From the NCBI RefSeq assembly GCF_002099425.1, contig NW_018344288.1, forward strand, positions 682,001-746,000: a stretch of 64,000 nt of DNA, given 5' to 3'. Shown piece by piece: positions 1 to 9,129 of the stretch. The notes under the pieces were generated by a model that saw nothing but the letters and a program-made list of their open reading frames with translations, was not told where the DNA came from and made no database searches. The position numbers and the translations under genes were made by a program. The DNA is from Phascolarctos cinereus. Lineage: Eukaryota; Chordata; Mammalia; Diprotodontia; Phascolarctidae. Position 1 is the first letter of the stretch; the number at the start of each line of letters is the position of its first letter.

Positions 1-60
1 TATCCATGCAAATATGTACGTACATATGTATGTAAATGTACACACATGCACACATATACT
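1..60. repeat. Alternating purine-pyrimidine low-complexity tract
   Basis: The first bases are a degenerate run of ATGTAC/ATGTAT/ACACAT units, broken by the window edge. It is a decayed dinucleotide repeat with no other visible content. Confidence 0.6.
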
Positions 61-117
61 GTATATACCAATTTAAATTGATATATAGAGCACTTATAAT
101 GCCCCCCTGTGGATTAA

Positions 118-300
118 TTTCATTTTGCAGATTAAGAAACTGAGAATAAGTGAAGTTTAAATGACTTGCTTATGATTGCACAGCTAGTATTAAGTGAGAT
201 AGCAAAACGCCTTGCATGTAATTGGCATTTAATAAATGTTTGTTGAATGTAACTGAACTGATTTGAAACTGGAACCTAAGCCTCTTGATTCTACACTCAA
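118..300 (-). repeat. MIR-like CORE-SINE with nested L2 tail
   Basis: Antisense MIR landmarks are visible: an eroded TTTTGCAGATTAAGAAACTGAG block, then GCACAGCTAGTA, then a TTTGAAACTGGAACC block ending near 300. Between the last two, at about 210-262, sits a sense L2-type 3' tail ending in ATTTAATAAATGTTTGTTGA. This suggests an L2 tail inserted into, or recombined with, the SINE. A second L2-tail-like scrap (GCTTAGCATGGTGCTTGGCA) follows at 300-352. Confidence 0.5.
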
Positions 301-355
301 TATCCTTTGCTTTTCTTTGTATCACTCTAGCTTAGCATGGTGCTTGGCATATTTG

Positions 356-592
356 CTGTTGTTCAGTGGTTTTAGTCATTTCCGATTCTTTGTGACCCCA
401 TATTGGGGTTTTCTTGGCAAAGATGCTGGAGTGGCTTGCCATTTACATCTACAGCTCATTTTACAGATGAGGAAACTGAGGCAGATAGGATTAAGTGACT
501 TGCCCAGTGTCACACAGCTAGTAAGTGTCTGAGGCTGGATTTGAACTCAGGTCTTCCTGACTCTATCCACTACACCACCTAGCTATTGCCCC
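356..592 (-). mobile_element. Mar1-type CORE-SINE, near full length
   Basis: The copy is antisense. It begins with the LINE-related 3' part (GTTCAGTGG, then TTGGGGTTTTCTTGGCAAAG), passes through the CORE (GAGGAAACTGAGGCA, then GTCACACAGCTAGTAAGTG), and ends with the tRNA-related head (CTATCCACTACACCACCTAG). The tRNA-like B-box (TTTGAACTC in antisense) is recognisable. It is one of nine Mar1-type copies in the window and carries no coding capacity. Confidence 0.9.
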
Positions 593-804
593 TCTGATTC
601 TCCTAACTAATAAAATAGGTGATGTTTTACGTGGTCATTTATTTGAACTATAATTAAATGGGAGGAAAAATGTAGAAATACCAGGGTGACTAGATACTAG
701 TCTGCCAAATGGCCCTAGAACACTTGGTTTTAATTTCTCCTGTATTCCATTACACTTTACATTTTTCACTATCGATGTTATATCCTCTCTAGCAAAACAT
801 AAGT

Positions 805-1020
805 GTGATAACATTGAAAGAGTACTGGGTTTGGGATCAAGAGGCCCAAAATTAGGAAGTTCTGAGTTCAGATTTGACCTCAGACCTTTATTAGATGTGA
901 CCTTGGGCAAATCACTTAACCCCTATTTATCTCAGTTCCTCATCTGTTAAATGGGGACACATGGGAGAAAGAAATACCAAAGCACTTCAGTATCTTTGTT
1001 AAGAAAACTGCATGGACAAA
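805..1020 (+). mobile_element. Mar1-type CORE-SINE, diverged
   Basis: The copy is sense: a diverged head (GAGTACTGGGTTTGGGATCA), GTTCAGATTTGACCTCAGAC, the CORE (GTGACCTTGGGCAAATCACT, then CTCATCTGTTAAATGGGGAC), and the tail part GTATCTTTGTTAAGAAAACT. It is more diverged than the 356-592 copy. Confidence 0.7.
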
Positions 1021-1054
1021 GTCCACTTAGACAAGTTCATTTAGAATCTAACAA

Positions 1055-1195
1055 GACTGAACAACAAAATTCCTCCATTTGAATGTAAGCTACTTGAAGG
1101 CAGGACTGTCTTGCTTTGTGCTTTTAATTGTATCTTTAGTACTTTGCAAAGTGCTTGGCTACATAGTAAGTGCTTAATAAATGCTGTATGTAATC
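1055..1195 (+). repeat. L2 LINE 3' tail
   Basis: The typical L2 3' end is present: AATGTAAGCTACTTGAAGGC, then a degraded AGTACTTTGCAAAGTGCTTGG, then AAGTGCTTAATAAATGCTG. An A-run follows at about 1198. Only the terminal part of the LINE is present and it has no reading frame. Confidence 0.8.
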
Positions 1196-1199
1196 TTAA

Positions 1200-1585
1200 A
1201 AAAAAATGGACGCACAGTGAAGTAAGAAGAACTAAGGAAACAATGTACCCAATGATTACAACACTGTAAATGGAAAGAACACTACCAACAGCAGCAAACA
1301 AAACATTGTAAATATAAAGACCAAGCCTGTCCCGGAGAAGAGACGAGGAAAGGTGTATCTCCCTGCCTTTGCAGAAGTTGGGGCTTATGGGTGTGAAATG
1401 TTGTGTGCTCTGTCAGACTCAGTGGACTTAGTGATTCATTTTGCTTACCTCCTTCCCCACCCCACCCCTTCTTTTTATTCTTTGTTACAAGATATGGCTC
1501 ACTGAGTAGAAGAGTTAAGAGAGAGATATTCAAAAACGAAGGTTGTGTGAAAACAAAAGAGATCAATACATTTAAAATGTTTAAG
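1200..1585 (+). mobile_element. L1-type LINE 3' end / 3'UTR
   Basis: It starts within a block seen in marsupial L1 tails (AGTGAAGTAAGAAGAACTAA), then ACAATGTACCCAATGATTAC, ACCAAGCCTGTCCC, GGGTGTGAAATGTTGTG and TTCTTTGTTACAAGATATGG, and ends in an A-rich GAAAACAAAAGAGATCAAT. The assignment rests on recalled consensus features and on the shared AGTGAAGTAAG motif at 27774 and 59399. A HAL1-like element is an alternative. Confidence 0.55.
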
Positions 1586-2185
1586 AAGGACACGCACTCT
1601 GCTTCCCTCTCCACAAAAGTCCAGGGGCTATTTTGTAGCAGGCAACCCAGAAATGGCACTGAAAACAGCAACAGCTCACTTTCCAGCCAGCTTGCATCCT
1701 CTGCTTCCTCCCTGTCTCTATTCTGGCTGATCTCAGGCCCAAGATTCGCCCAATTCTCTCCCAGGTTCTGTTCTGGTTTATACCAGATCTGGTCATTGTC
1801 AGGCCGACTCATAGATATTTCTGACAGTCTTCTACAAGGGAAAAGACCTATCTCCATGTTGCATAGCTGCATAAATAACCAGATGGCATGGAATTTTCAT
1901 TCAAACATTTAAATAATAAAAAAGATATGTGATACTATGGGATCTACAAGGAAAAGAGACTTCAGATGCAACAGGGGGAAAAAAGGTTTGGTTTTGAAAG
2001 GGGACTTTTCCTGCTAACTTAAGCTTGTCAAATCAGTGATAAGCTAATCCTCCAGATGTTTATGGTTGTGCTGAAGCTGGATTTGAAAGTTTGGATTGCT
2101 TGTATAGAACATACATTTAAAGTACAGCACATCAAATATGATAATACAGAGGTAGGGAGCATATTGCTTAGGTTGCTTCTGATAG
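1586..2185. other. No recognised feature
   Basis: I see no repeat family I can name here. Overlapping open frames on both strands (1282-1872 minus, 1403-1912 plus) begin inside the L1-type tail and carry no domain, so I treat them as chance frames. Confidence 0.5.
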
Positions 2186-2186
2186 T

Positions 2187-2306
2187 TCCATTAGATTGTA
2201 AGCTTCTTGAGGGCAGGGACTGTCTTTTCCTCTTTTTCTATCTTCAGCACTTAGCACAGTGCCTGACACATAGCAGGCACTTAATAAATGCTTATTGATT
2301 GATAGA
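2187..2306 (+). repeat. L2 LINE 3' tail
   Basis: This is one of the best-preserved L2 ends: TTAGATTGTAAGCTTCTTGA, GGGCAGGGACTGTC, CACTTAGCACAGTGCCTGAC and GGCACTTAATAAATGCTTAT, ending in TTGATTGATAG. Confidence 0.92.
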
Positions 2307-2455
2307 TTCTTTTCCTCTTTTAAAATGAAGACCCTCTAGGTTATAGTAACAGCATTCAGACAGGAGACCATACTAGTATATTGAAGGAAATCCCTTGTTC
2401 CAAGAGAAAGAGAAAATTTCACCCAGTGAGTCTGAGGGGAGAGATTTAGGAATCT

Positions 2456-2690
2456 AAGGCAGCTAGGTGGTGCTAGGCATAGAATCAGGAAGACTTGAGT
2501 TCAAATCTGGCATTTAGTAGCTATGTGACCCTGAGCAAGCCACTTAACCCTGTTTGCCTCAGTTTCCTCATCTACAAAATAAGTTGGAGAAGGAAATGGC
2601 AAACACTCCAGTACCCTTTCCAAGAAAACCCCAAATGGGGTCACTAAGAGTCAGACACGATTGAAACAACTCAACCACAACAACAACAAC
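2456..2690 (+). mobile_element. Mar1-type CORE-SINE with (AAC)n tail
   Basis: This is a near full-length sense copy: head GGCAGCTAGGTGGTGC, B-box GAGTTCAAATC, CORE GTTTGCCTCAGTTTCCTCAT, then the 3' part GGAGAAGGAAATGGCAAACA, CCAAGAAAACCCCAAATGGG and GAGTCAGACACGATTG. It ends in (AAC)n at about 2677-2690, the simple tail expected of an RTE-mobilised SINE rather than a poly(A). Confidence 0.92.
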
Positions 2691-2874
2691 TAGGAATCTA
2701 GACTTTCCGTAATTAGGAAACTCAATTCCTACAGAATACATCATTTCTGGCCACGTAGACCACTTTCTCATGGTTCTGCCTGGCATTTCACACAGAGTAA
2801 CATCCAATACGGCTTCAGAAGAAGCTAAAGGGTCTGCACACACAGATTTAGGAGACTCAGGGAACATTAAGAGA

Positions 2875-3050
2875 CGTCTGGTATGGTGGAAGGACTCTTA
2901 GATTTTGAAGCAAGGACGTGCGTTTAAATCTTAGCTTAGCTATTTATGACTCCTGTTACCCTGGGCAGATCAACTCATTTCTCTGGAATTCGGTTGTCTC
3001 ATCTATATGAGGTTGGTTTAGATGGCCTTCTTGCTCTAGAACTATGGTCA
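2875..3050 (+). repeat. MIR3-like CORE-SINE
   Basis: A sense copy: TTTTGAAGCAAGGACGTGCG head, CCTGGGCAGATCAACTC core, then a MIR3-like end (TAGATGGCCTTCTTGCTCTA). It is strongly diverged. Confidence 0.6.
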
Positions 3051-3089
3051 CAAGATTATGAAAGATATCAGAGAACAAATGAAAGACAT

Positions 3090-3265
3090 TTAGATTTATA
3101 GTTCAAGGACATGGGTCCAAATCCCAGTTGTGCCATTTACTGCCTGTATGGCTTTCAGTAAATGATTTAACTCATCTGGGACTCAGTTTCCTTATCTGAA
3201 AAATGTCAGAACTGGACTAGGGGACCTCTAAGAATAGTCCTTCCAGTTTTAAACTATGGCATTAC
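3090..3265 (+). repeat. MIR3-like CORE-SINE
   Basis: A sense copy: GGTCCAAATCCCAGTTGTGC, then TGGGACTCAGTTTCCTTATC, then GGGGACCTCTAAGAATAGTC, matching the MIR3 arrangement of tRNA-like head, CORE and a purine-rich end. Confidence 0.72.
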
Positions 3266-4025
3266 TTCATGATTAAATGATTACTAAATTATTTGACTCA
3301 TTTATTAGCTATTAAATGTTTCTAAGTCCTAGAATTGAATGTTCAATAATGGGGGAGATCCTCAAGGTTTGGGGTGGAAATGACTGAAGATCCTGATTCT
3401 GCAGCATCATCTATTTAAATAGCAGAAACCCAGTTGGACAAATCCAGTAGCACACAGTAGGACCTTAACAGTCACTTAATTACATAGGAAAATTTAAAAC
3501 TCACATATTGCATCTTTTGTGATGAATCTTTGGCTACTTCCAAAGAGCTGATACTCTTCTAAATCCTAAGAATTTGAGAACAGAAGTAAAATGAGCCCTT
3601 CCTGTCACCAGATCTCTAATTCCCTAAGGTCCACCTTCTCTTTGCTTTTGATCTTATGCGGAAATAAGTTTTCAAAGTGTTTTTCAATTTTTTTTATTTA
3701 ATCCTGTTAAAAGTAGAAACTGTTCAGTTGCATTTTTTTCGTCATCAAATGAAATGTCTGTCTCTGGCTGTTTCTTCTGAGCATGGAGCAGTGCCACTGG
3801 AGATTTGAAAAAAAGAAAACCACATTTAAAAAAAGAAAACTTGCCCAGATGTTGTAGGGGGAAATGTGGGTTTTAAAGAACCCTTTTGCTGTGGCTGAGC
3901 TTTTCATACTTCTTTGTTCATGTCATTTTTAATTGTATGATTTAAGAACTAAAAAGCAGACAAGTGGACAGGGTAATAGAGCAAATAAACAGTCACTGAA
4001 CAAGGGCCATGCTACCCTTTCAGAT
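3266..4025. other. No recognised feature
   Basis: A+T-rich DNA with short A- and T-runs. Nothing in it matches a repeat family or gene that I recognise. Confidence 0.5.
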
Positions 4026-4029
4026 TCTG

Positions 4030-4170
4030 GATGTGCAGTCAAGAAGATTCCTTAGATAATGGCTAGCTATGTGACCTTGGACAGGTCATGTAATCTTTAT
4101 GTGCCTTTGTAAAATGAAGACGTTAGACTTGATGGCCCCTAAGAACTATTGAATCTCCAAATCTATGAAT
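4030..4170 (+). repeat. MIR3-like fragment
   Basis: GCTAGCTATGTGACCTTGGA, then TTTGTAAAATGAAGACGTTA and GATGGCCCCTAAGAACTATT show the CORE and 3' part in sense. The head is too eroded to place. Confidence 0.6.
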
Positions 4171-4654
4171 GCACAAGGCAAAAATGAGCAAACCTCATGA
4201 AACAAGGTTATAGTTTGCTGACTACAGCCCTGTTAGGGGATTTATATGCTCTACAATTGATTTACTTTTTAAAAAAGTTTTGATAGCTTTTTTTTTACAT
4301 TGCAATTATATCAGGAAATACTCCACTTTCTATCCTCCCTCCCCCCAAACCTGCCCAAGAATTGAACTCTTCTTTGTAACAAAGAAAAATAGTTAAGCAA
4401 AGGGCCCAGATACAGAGACTTCATCTGGTAATGTATATACCATTCAGCCATAGTAGCCCCTAGCCTCTCTGCCAAGAAGAGGAACATATGTTTCATTATC
4501 CAATGGTTGCTTTCCACAGGAAGGAAAAGAAACAGCTTTTTAGGACTCTAGATCCTCCAACCTTAAACAAGGGGCAATAGTACAGGTTACCTATTCCTAC
4601 TGGGGGCCTCCATTGCTTACATACTACTGAACAAGGCTAGCAGGATGGTCATTT

Positions 4655-4829
4655 TTTTCTTTTCTTTTTTTTTCTTTTTTAGGCAATTGGGGTTAAGTGA
4701 CTTGCCCAGAGTCACACAGCTAGTAAGTATCAAGTGTTTGATCTGGGTCTGAGTCTGAGACCACATTTGAACTCAGGTCCTCCTGACTTCAGGGCTAGTA
4801 CTCTATCCACTGCGCCACCTACCTGCCCC
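4655..4829 (-). mobile_element. WSINE1-type CORE-SINE with T-run (antisense A-tail)
   Basis: A T-rich run at 4656-4680 (antisense poly-A) is followed by AGGCAATTGGGGTTAAGTGA, GTCACACAGCTAGTAAGTAT and CTATCCACTGCGCCACCTAC. It lacks the Mar1 long 3' part and goes straight from the CORE to an A-tail, which defines this shorter SINE type. Confidence 0.88.
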
Positions 4830-4944
4830 AGGGATGGTCATTCTTTTCCCACTCTGTAGGTCATAAAATCTATCTTCCTTATATCATTAGATCCCATCTC
4901 CCTCCCAACAGGCCAATTCTAACCTCAGGCAGCAGCAGGAGTGA

Positions 4945-5135
4945 TGTGGGGCTCAAAGAATATTCTTCTTTGAGTCAAAAGACCTGAGTCTGACCGAAAG
5001 TTCTGCCCCTTATTATTTGCATGAGCTTGGCTAAATCAAGTCACCTCTTTGGGCCTCAATTTTTCATCTGTAAAATGAAGGGCTGAAGTTATATAATCTC
5101 TGAAATACCTTCTTCCAGATCCCAAATCCTACTTT
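4945..5135 (+). repeat. MIR3-like CORE-SINE
   Basis: Sense MIR3 landmarks: AAAAGACCTGAGTCTGACCG, then TTTGGGCCTCAATTTTTCAT, TGTAAAATGAAGGGCTGAAG and a terminal CTTCTTCCAGATCCCAAATC. Confidence 0.7.
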
Positions 5136-5634
5136 CCTTAGCCTTGACACAAACTTGGAGGTGGAAAATTGTAAGCAATGCAGTTGAGGCTACCTTTTAA
5201 CTACTTCAACCTGTATGAGTTTTGTGGACAATGCCTCAAAGGGATAGATCAATCCATAGAGTTGGAAAATCCAATAAGGGCCTCAAAGAAAAAAAAAGTT
5301 AGAGTCATGCAAAGTATCATTACTAAGAAGCTACTGATTTTAAAGTTTTCATTTCTTCTTTGTGATGCTATTTTACTTCTGTCTCACCATGTGAAGAGCA
5401 AAATTTCTGTGGAAAAATGTGTTGCATGGTAGGCAAGCAATGGCTGAGATTCTTCAGTCATCAACCTTCTCGCAGAAGATTGACTCAGTTTCTGACACTA
5501 GGAGTGTGAAATCTGTGAAGAAAGTGTGGGGAAAAGAAAATCCACTGGGTTTTGAACTGAATCTTTTTTCTGGGTGTTTAAAATAAATCAGTCCAAAAGA
5601 CATACAAGAAAAGTACTGTTTTTATTGTAGTGAT
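5136..5634. other. No recognised feature
   Basis: Unrecognised A+T-rich DNA between a MIR3 copy and a pyrimidine tract. The 84-codon frame at 5178-5432 has no domain signature. Confidence 0.5.
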
Positions 5635-5905
5635 ATCTCTCAGTGTCTCTCCCTCTCTTAGCTTCTCTGTCTTCCTCCCTTCCTGCCTCCCTCTCTTTTC
5701 TTCTTCCTCTTTTCTCTCTCTTCTTCCCTGCCTCTCCCTCTTTCTCTCTCTTCCTTTCTTTCTGTCTTCCTCCTTCCCTGCTACCTCTCTTTCTCTCTTC
5801 CTGTTTCTGTCTCCCTCTCTTTCTCTTCTTCTCTTTCCTTCTCTCTTTTTTTGCTCTTCCTTGCTGCCTCTCTCCTTCTCTTTTTCTCTTCCTTTCCTCC
5901 CTATC
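5635..5905. repeat. Pyrimidine-rich low-complexity tract
   Basis: About 270 bp of nearly pure C/T on the plus strand, with irregular TCTC, TTCC and CCCTCT units. It produces open frames rich in Ser/Leu/Phe (plus) and Arg/Glu/Lys (minus) that are artefacts. Such mirror-like homopurine-homopyrimidine tracts can adopt triplex (H-DNA) structure. Confidence 0.95.
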
Positions 5906-5953
5906 TTCATATGCATATAAATCTCTCTAATCTACTTACCACACATATCAAAC

Positions 5954-5954
<1 letters not shown>

Positions 5955-6006
<52 letters not shown>

Positions 6007-6013
6007 CCTATCC
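5955..6013. repeat. (CTAT)n tetranucleotide microsatellite
   Basis: About thirteen uninterrupted TATC units followed by a few degenerate ones (CTACCTATCCATC). The long perfect run suggests it is length-variable. Confidence 0.97.
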
Positions 6014-6029
6014 ATCTTCCTAGCAGGAG

Positions 6030-6225
6030 ACAATATAATTAAGTGGGAAGAATATTTAGAGGCAGAAAACTTGGTTTCAAATCCCAGGATGCTCCTTAAT
6101 CGCTGTGTGCTCTGTGACATCAGGCAGGTCACTTAGCCCATCAGACTCAATTTCCTCACCTACAAAATAAAGGGATTAGCCTTGGTCAGCTCTGAATTCC
6201 CTTCCAGCTTTGAATATTGGATCCC
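6030..6225 (+). repeat. MIR3-like CORE-SINE
   Basis: Sense copy: TTGGTTTCAAATCCCAGGAT, TCAGGCAGGTCACTTAGCCC, CAATTTCCTCACCTACAAAA and the MIR3-type end AGCTCTGAATTCCCTTCCAG. Confidence 0.75.
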
Positions 6226-6429
6226 ATGTACTCAGAGAGGCAAAATTCACACACAAAACCCCCTCACAATTCTCTACTATAGAAGCCTCCTGCCCTGACC
6301 CCAGCCCCTACAGTACTTAGAAGCATACATTTAGAACTTAGATTTATTAGTGTCAGGACCTTCTTGTGTATAAATTCCCTCCATCCATGCAAATGGGCAG
6401 TTTGTAATTTTGGAGCACTAGCCTGCGGG

Positions 6430-6670
6430 AAATGGACAAGTTTGGACTTGCCTAGGTAGGATCATGACCCAAGTTCAAATTCCACATCAGACACAAGAGG
6501 TATATGACAAGTCACCAACCTCTCTCAGCCTCTGCTTCCTCATCGGCAAAATAGGTATAATAATGGCACCTACTTCCCAGAGTTGTGAGGATCAAAAAAG
6601 ATAACACACAAAAGCATTTTGTAAACCTTAAAGTGTTCTACAAATGCTACCTATTTTTGTCATCAACACT
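6430..6670 (+). repeat. MIR / Ther1-like CORE-SINE, near full length
   Basis: Sense copy with all parts: AAGTTCAAATTCCACATCAG, GACAAGTCACCAACCTCTCT, CTTCCTCATCGGCAAAATAG, AGAGTTGTGAGGATCAAAAA and the terminal TTTTGTAAACCTTAAAGTGT. The last block is the L2-like end of a full MIR/Ther1. Confidence 0.82.
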
Positions 6671-6691
6671 TGTTAGCTGAAGACTACATTA

Positions 6692-6731
6692 CACTGCTGT
6701 GTGTGCGTGTGTGTGTGTGTGTGGGGGGGTG
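6692..6731. repeat. (GT)n microsatellite
   Basis: A short GTGTGTGCGTGTGTGT run ending in seven G residues. Confidence 0.9.
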
Positions 6732-6734
6732 TTC

Positions 6735-6845
6735 ATAGGATCACAGGACCACAAATTTTGAGCTGGAAGGGACCTCAGAACCCATCTAGTACAACTCCCT
6801 CATTCTACAGGTGAGAAACTGAGGCCCGGGGATGTTAAATATCTT
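6735..6845 (-). repeat. MIR3 fragment
   Basis: Antisense MIR3: ATTTTGAGCTGGAAGGGACC, CAGAACCCATCTAGTACAAC, CATTCTACAGGTGAGAAACT and GAGGCCCGGGGATGTTAAAT. The head half is absent. Confidence 0.8.
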
Positions 6846-6849
6846 GAGC

Positions 6850-7400
6850 CCTGCTGTACACCCCCAAACAGCAGAAGTCACTTTCTGGCTGTGTCATAAT
6901 ATTAGGAGCAATGCTCCTAAGCCTCAAGGCAAAACAATGAAGCCACAGGCATCTGACCATAACTCCTGATGACCCACTCCAGGCTCACACAGCCATAAAT
7001 GCAGCCTCACCCACACCCTTGGTGGGTGCAATGCCATCTGTATTGGGAGCTGACAGCAGACAACAGATTCCACCAGTGGGCAATGAGTGGATTCCTTGGG
7101 AAACAGGGAAATAATTGTAGACTATTCTAGCTGGTGGTCTCTGTATTTGCCAGTTGTGGTTTAGTGGTTAGTGGACTAGAGTCATTAACTCATCCTCAAG
7201 CCTGGGCAGATATGCTGCTCACCTGGACAAGTGATCTCTGAGGAACACAAAGAGAAAGACAGGTAAGGTAAGGAAGTGGGTCTGGACCGTGGGGCTTGGG
7301 GACCAGAAGGCAGAGTTAGCAGAAAGGGAGTTGAGTTTGCCTCTGTAAACAGTCAAGCCATTGGGTGAGCTACAGAGCACTGTGTTTTATTAGAGAACCC
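6850..7400. other. Unrecognised segment, G+C-richer than its surroundings
   Basis: About 550 bp with no repeat I recognise, visibly richer in C and G than most of the window. It contains a short imperfect palindrome (CACCCTTGGTGGGTG at about 7014-7028). It could be single-copy noncoding DNA, possibly regulatory, or an old unrecognised repeat. Confidence 0.4.
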
Positions 7401-7404
7401 TGAG

Positions 7405-7525
7405 GTTGTCATAGCATCCTAAGTTCATAGCTTTAGAGCTAGAAGGGATCTTCAAGGCCATTTAATCCAACCCTCTCATTTTACAGGTGAGAAAACTGAG
7501 GCCAAAGTTACAGGTAAGACTTTCC
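7405..7525 (-). repeat. MIR3 fragment
   Basis: Antisense MIR3 end and core: TTTAGAGCTAGAAGGGATCT, CATTTAATCCAACCCTCTCA, TTTTACAGGTGAGAAAACTG, AGGCC. Confidence 0.8.
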
Positions 7526-7564
7526 TAACCCCACACAGGAATAAGTGAGAGAAGGACTACTGGT

Positions 7565-7775
7565 CAGATAAAAGCTATAGAATTGGAAGGGGCCTTAGAG
7601 GTCATCTAGTCCAATCCATTTATTTTACAGGTGAGGAAATTGAGGCCCAGATCACTGAAATCTCATTGCCAAAGTCACATAGGCCATAAGTGGCAGAACC
7701 AGGATTCAAACCCAGGTCCTGTGACTCCAAATCCAGCACTTTTCCCCCCATGCACCATGATGCTTCCATAAGGTG
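7565..7775 (-). repeat. MIR3, near full length
   Basis: Antisense copy running from AGAATTGGAAGGGGCCTTAG through TCATCTAGTCCAATCCATTT, GTGAGGAAATTGAGGCCCAG and AAGTGGCAGAACCAGGATTC to GTGACTCCAAATCCAGCACT. It abuts a Mar1-type SINE. Confidence 0.88.
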
Positions 7776-7784
7776 GTTGTTGTT

Positions 7785-8020
7785 TTTGAATTGTTTCAAT
7801 AGTATCTTTGTGGCCTGATTTGGGGTTTTCTTGGCAAAGATATTAGAGTAGTTTGTCATTTTCTTCTCCAATTCATTTTACAGATGAGGAAACCAAGGCA
7901 AACAGGGTGAAGTGACTTGCCCAGGGTCACGCAGTTAGGAAGTATCTGAGGCTGGATTTGAATTCAGCTCTTCCTGACTCCAGGCCTGGCACTTTATCCA
8001 CTGCCCCACCTAGCTGCCTA
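7785..8020 (-). mobile_element. Mar1-type CORE-SINE, near full length
   Basis: Antisense copy: TTGTTGTTTTTGAATTG (eroded AAC tail), TTTGGGGTTTTCTTGGCAAA, CATTTTACAGATGAGGAAAC, GTCACGCAGTTAGGAAGTAT, and head CCACTGCCCCACCTAGCTGC. It lies directly beside the MIR3 copy at 7565-7775. Confidence 0.92.
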
Positions 8021-8344
8021 TAACGGTCATGAAACAAAGAGAAGTGTTCAACTGAACTACAAGATTACAGCTTCTCTAGTTACCTTTGACCCAGCAGAGA
8101 TAGTAACCAACCGCACAGCTGGTTTCCATGCTGGTGGAGAAGGATAAAGAAAGCCTAGGGAATGATTCTTTACACGTCTGCCCTACTATTCAGGGAGGAT
8201 GAAGAGTGCTTAGGTAGGATGGAAAAGGTAATCCAAGTAAGAAAAAGGGAATGAAACATTCTAGAGAAGGGGGGATGGGGAAAAATTGAAATCTGGATCA
8301 AGAGGTTGATGAGTAGATGAATACAAGACAGAGGAAGGGAAACA

Positions 8345-8465
8345 CAGGGTCTCAGAACTGAAAGGGATGTAAGAGGTCATCTAGAGACCATCTTCCTTCC
8401 ATGTTATGGACAGGGAAACTGAGGCCTAGAAAGGTTAAGTAACTTTGCCAAGTTCACACAAGGTG
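8345..8465 (-). repeat. MIR3 fragment
   Basis: Antisense MIR3: GTCTCAGAACTGAAAGGGAT, AGAGGTCATCTAGAGACCAT, CAGGGAAACTGAGGCCTAGA. Confidence 0.78.
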
Positions 8466-8554
8466 CTGGAATGATGAGTCCTTAGCCAGGGATGGCCCAA
8501 GGACCAGGAACAAACATCTTTGCTCAAAGACTTGCCAATCTGATTATCAGGGCC

Positions 8555-8960
8555 ATGACAAGCTGAAGGGTATCCAAAGTGGGGCAACTGTGATAGTGAG
8601 AGGATGAGACACTGTTCAAAGGATTTGGAAGTGTTTAGCCTGGAGAATTGCAGACTCATGGTCAACATGAAAGCTATGTTTAAGTAGCTCAAGGGTTGTA
8701 ACATCAAAGATTTGTTCTGCTCTGCCGCAGAGGAGAGAACCACAGAAAATGAGTGAAAGCTACTAAGAGGCAGCTTTCAGCTCAATAAATGGAGGGAAAA
8801 ACCACCTTCCTACCAATTTGAGCCATGGAAAAGTAAAATGGGCTTTGTTGGGAGGTAATGAGTTCCCCCTCATTGGAAGCCTTAAATTAGAGGCTGGATA
8901 CTTGGAGAAGATTCCTCATGGCTCTGCTAGGTGGCCTCTGTGGTTCTGGGATTCTGTACT
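8555..8960 (+). mobile_element. L3/CR1-clade LINE 3' end
   Basis: Sense tail of an L3/CR1 element: TTTAGCCTGGAGAATTGCAG (the FSLEK-like part of the ORF2 C-terminus), GGCTTTGTTGGGAGGTAATG, AGTTCCCCCTCATTGGAAGC, GAGGCTGGATACTTGGAGAA and the terminal TGGCCTCTGTGGTTCTGGGA. The reading frame is decayed. It is comparable to the copy at 10970-11720. Confidence 0.8.
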
Positions 8961-8982
8961 TTTTTAAAAAATTACTTTGTAG

Positions 8983-9129
8983 GGGCATCTAGGTGGCGCA
9001 GTGGATAGAGCATAGGCCCTGAAGTCAGGAGGACCTGAGTTCAAATCCAGCCTCAGACCAAACACTTTACACTTACTAGCTGTGTGACCCTGGGCAAGTC
9101 ACTTAAATCTAATTGCTTAAAAAAAAATT
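8983..9129 (+). mobile_element. WSINE1-type CORE-SINE with A-tail
   Basis: A well-preserved sense copy: GGCATCTAGGTGGCGCAGTG, GAGTTCAAATCCAGCCTCAG, ACTAGCTGTGTGACCCTGGG, TTGCTT, then an A-run at 9119-9127. Flanks AAAATTACTTTG and AAAATTATTTTTG are similar and may be an eroded target duplication. Confidence 0.92.

Noticed and set aside
1282-1912. 196-codon minus and 169-codon plus frames, overlapping
   Set aside because: They overlap an L1-type 3'UTR, show no domain, and oppose each other over the same DNA, as expected by chance in C/T-biased sequence.
2456-2530. tRNA-like A/B box sequence
   Set aside because: It is the tRNA-derived head of a Mar1-type SINE, as in the other copies, and does not fold as an intact tRNA gene.
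5578-6042. Several 60-112-codon open frames on both strands
   Set aside because: They are translations of a pyrimidine-rich tract and a CTAT microsatellite, giving only Ser/Leu/Phe or Arg/Glu/Lys strings.
7120-7180. TGGTTTAGTGGTTAGTGG as a tRNA A-box
   Set aside because: No matching B box or cloverleaf follows at the right distance.
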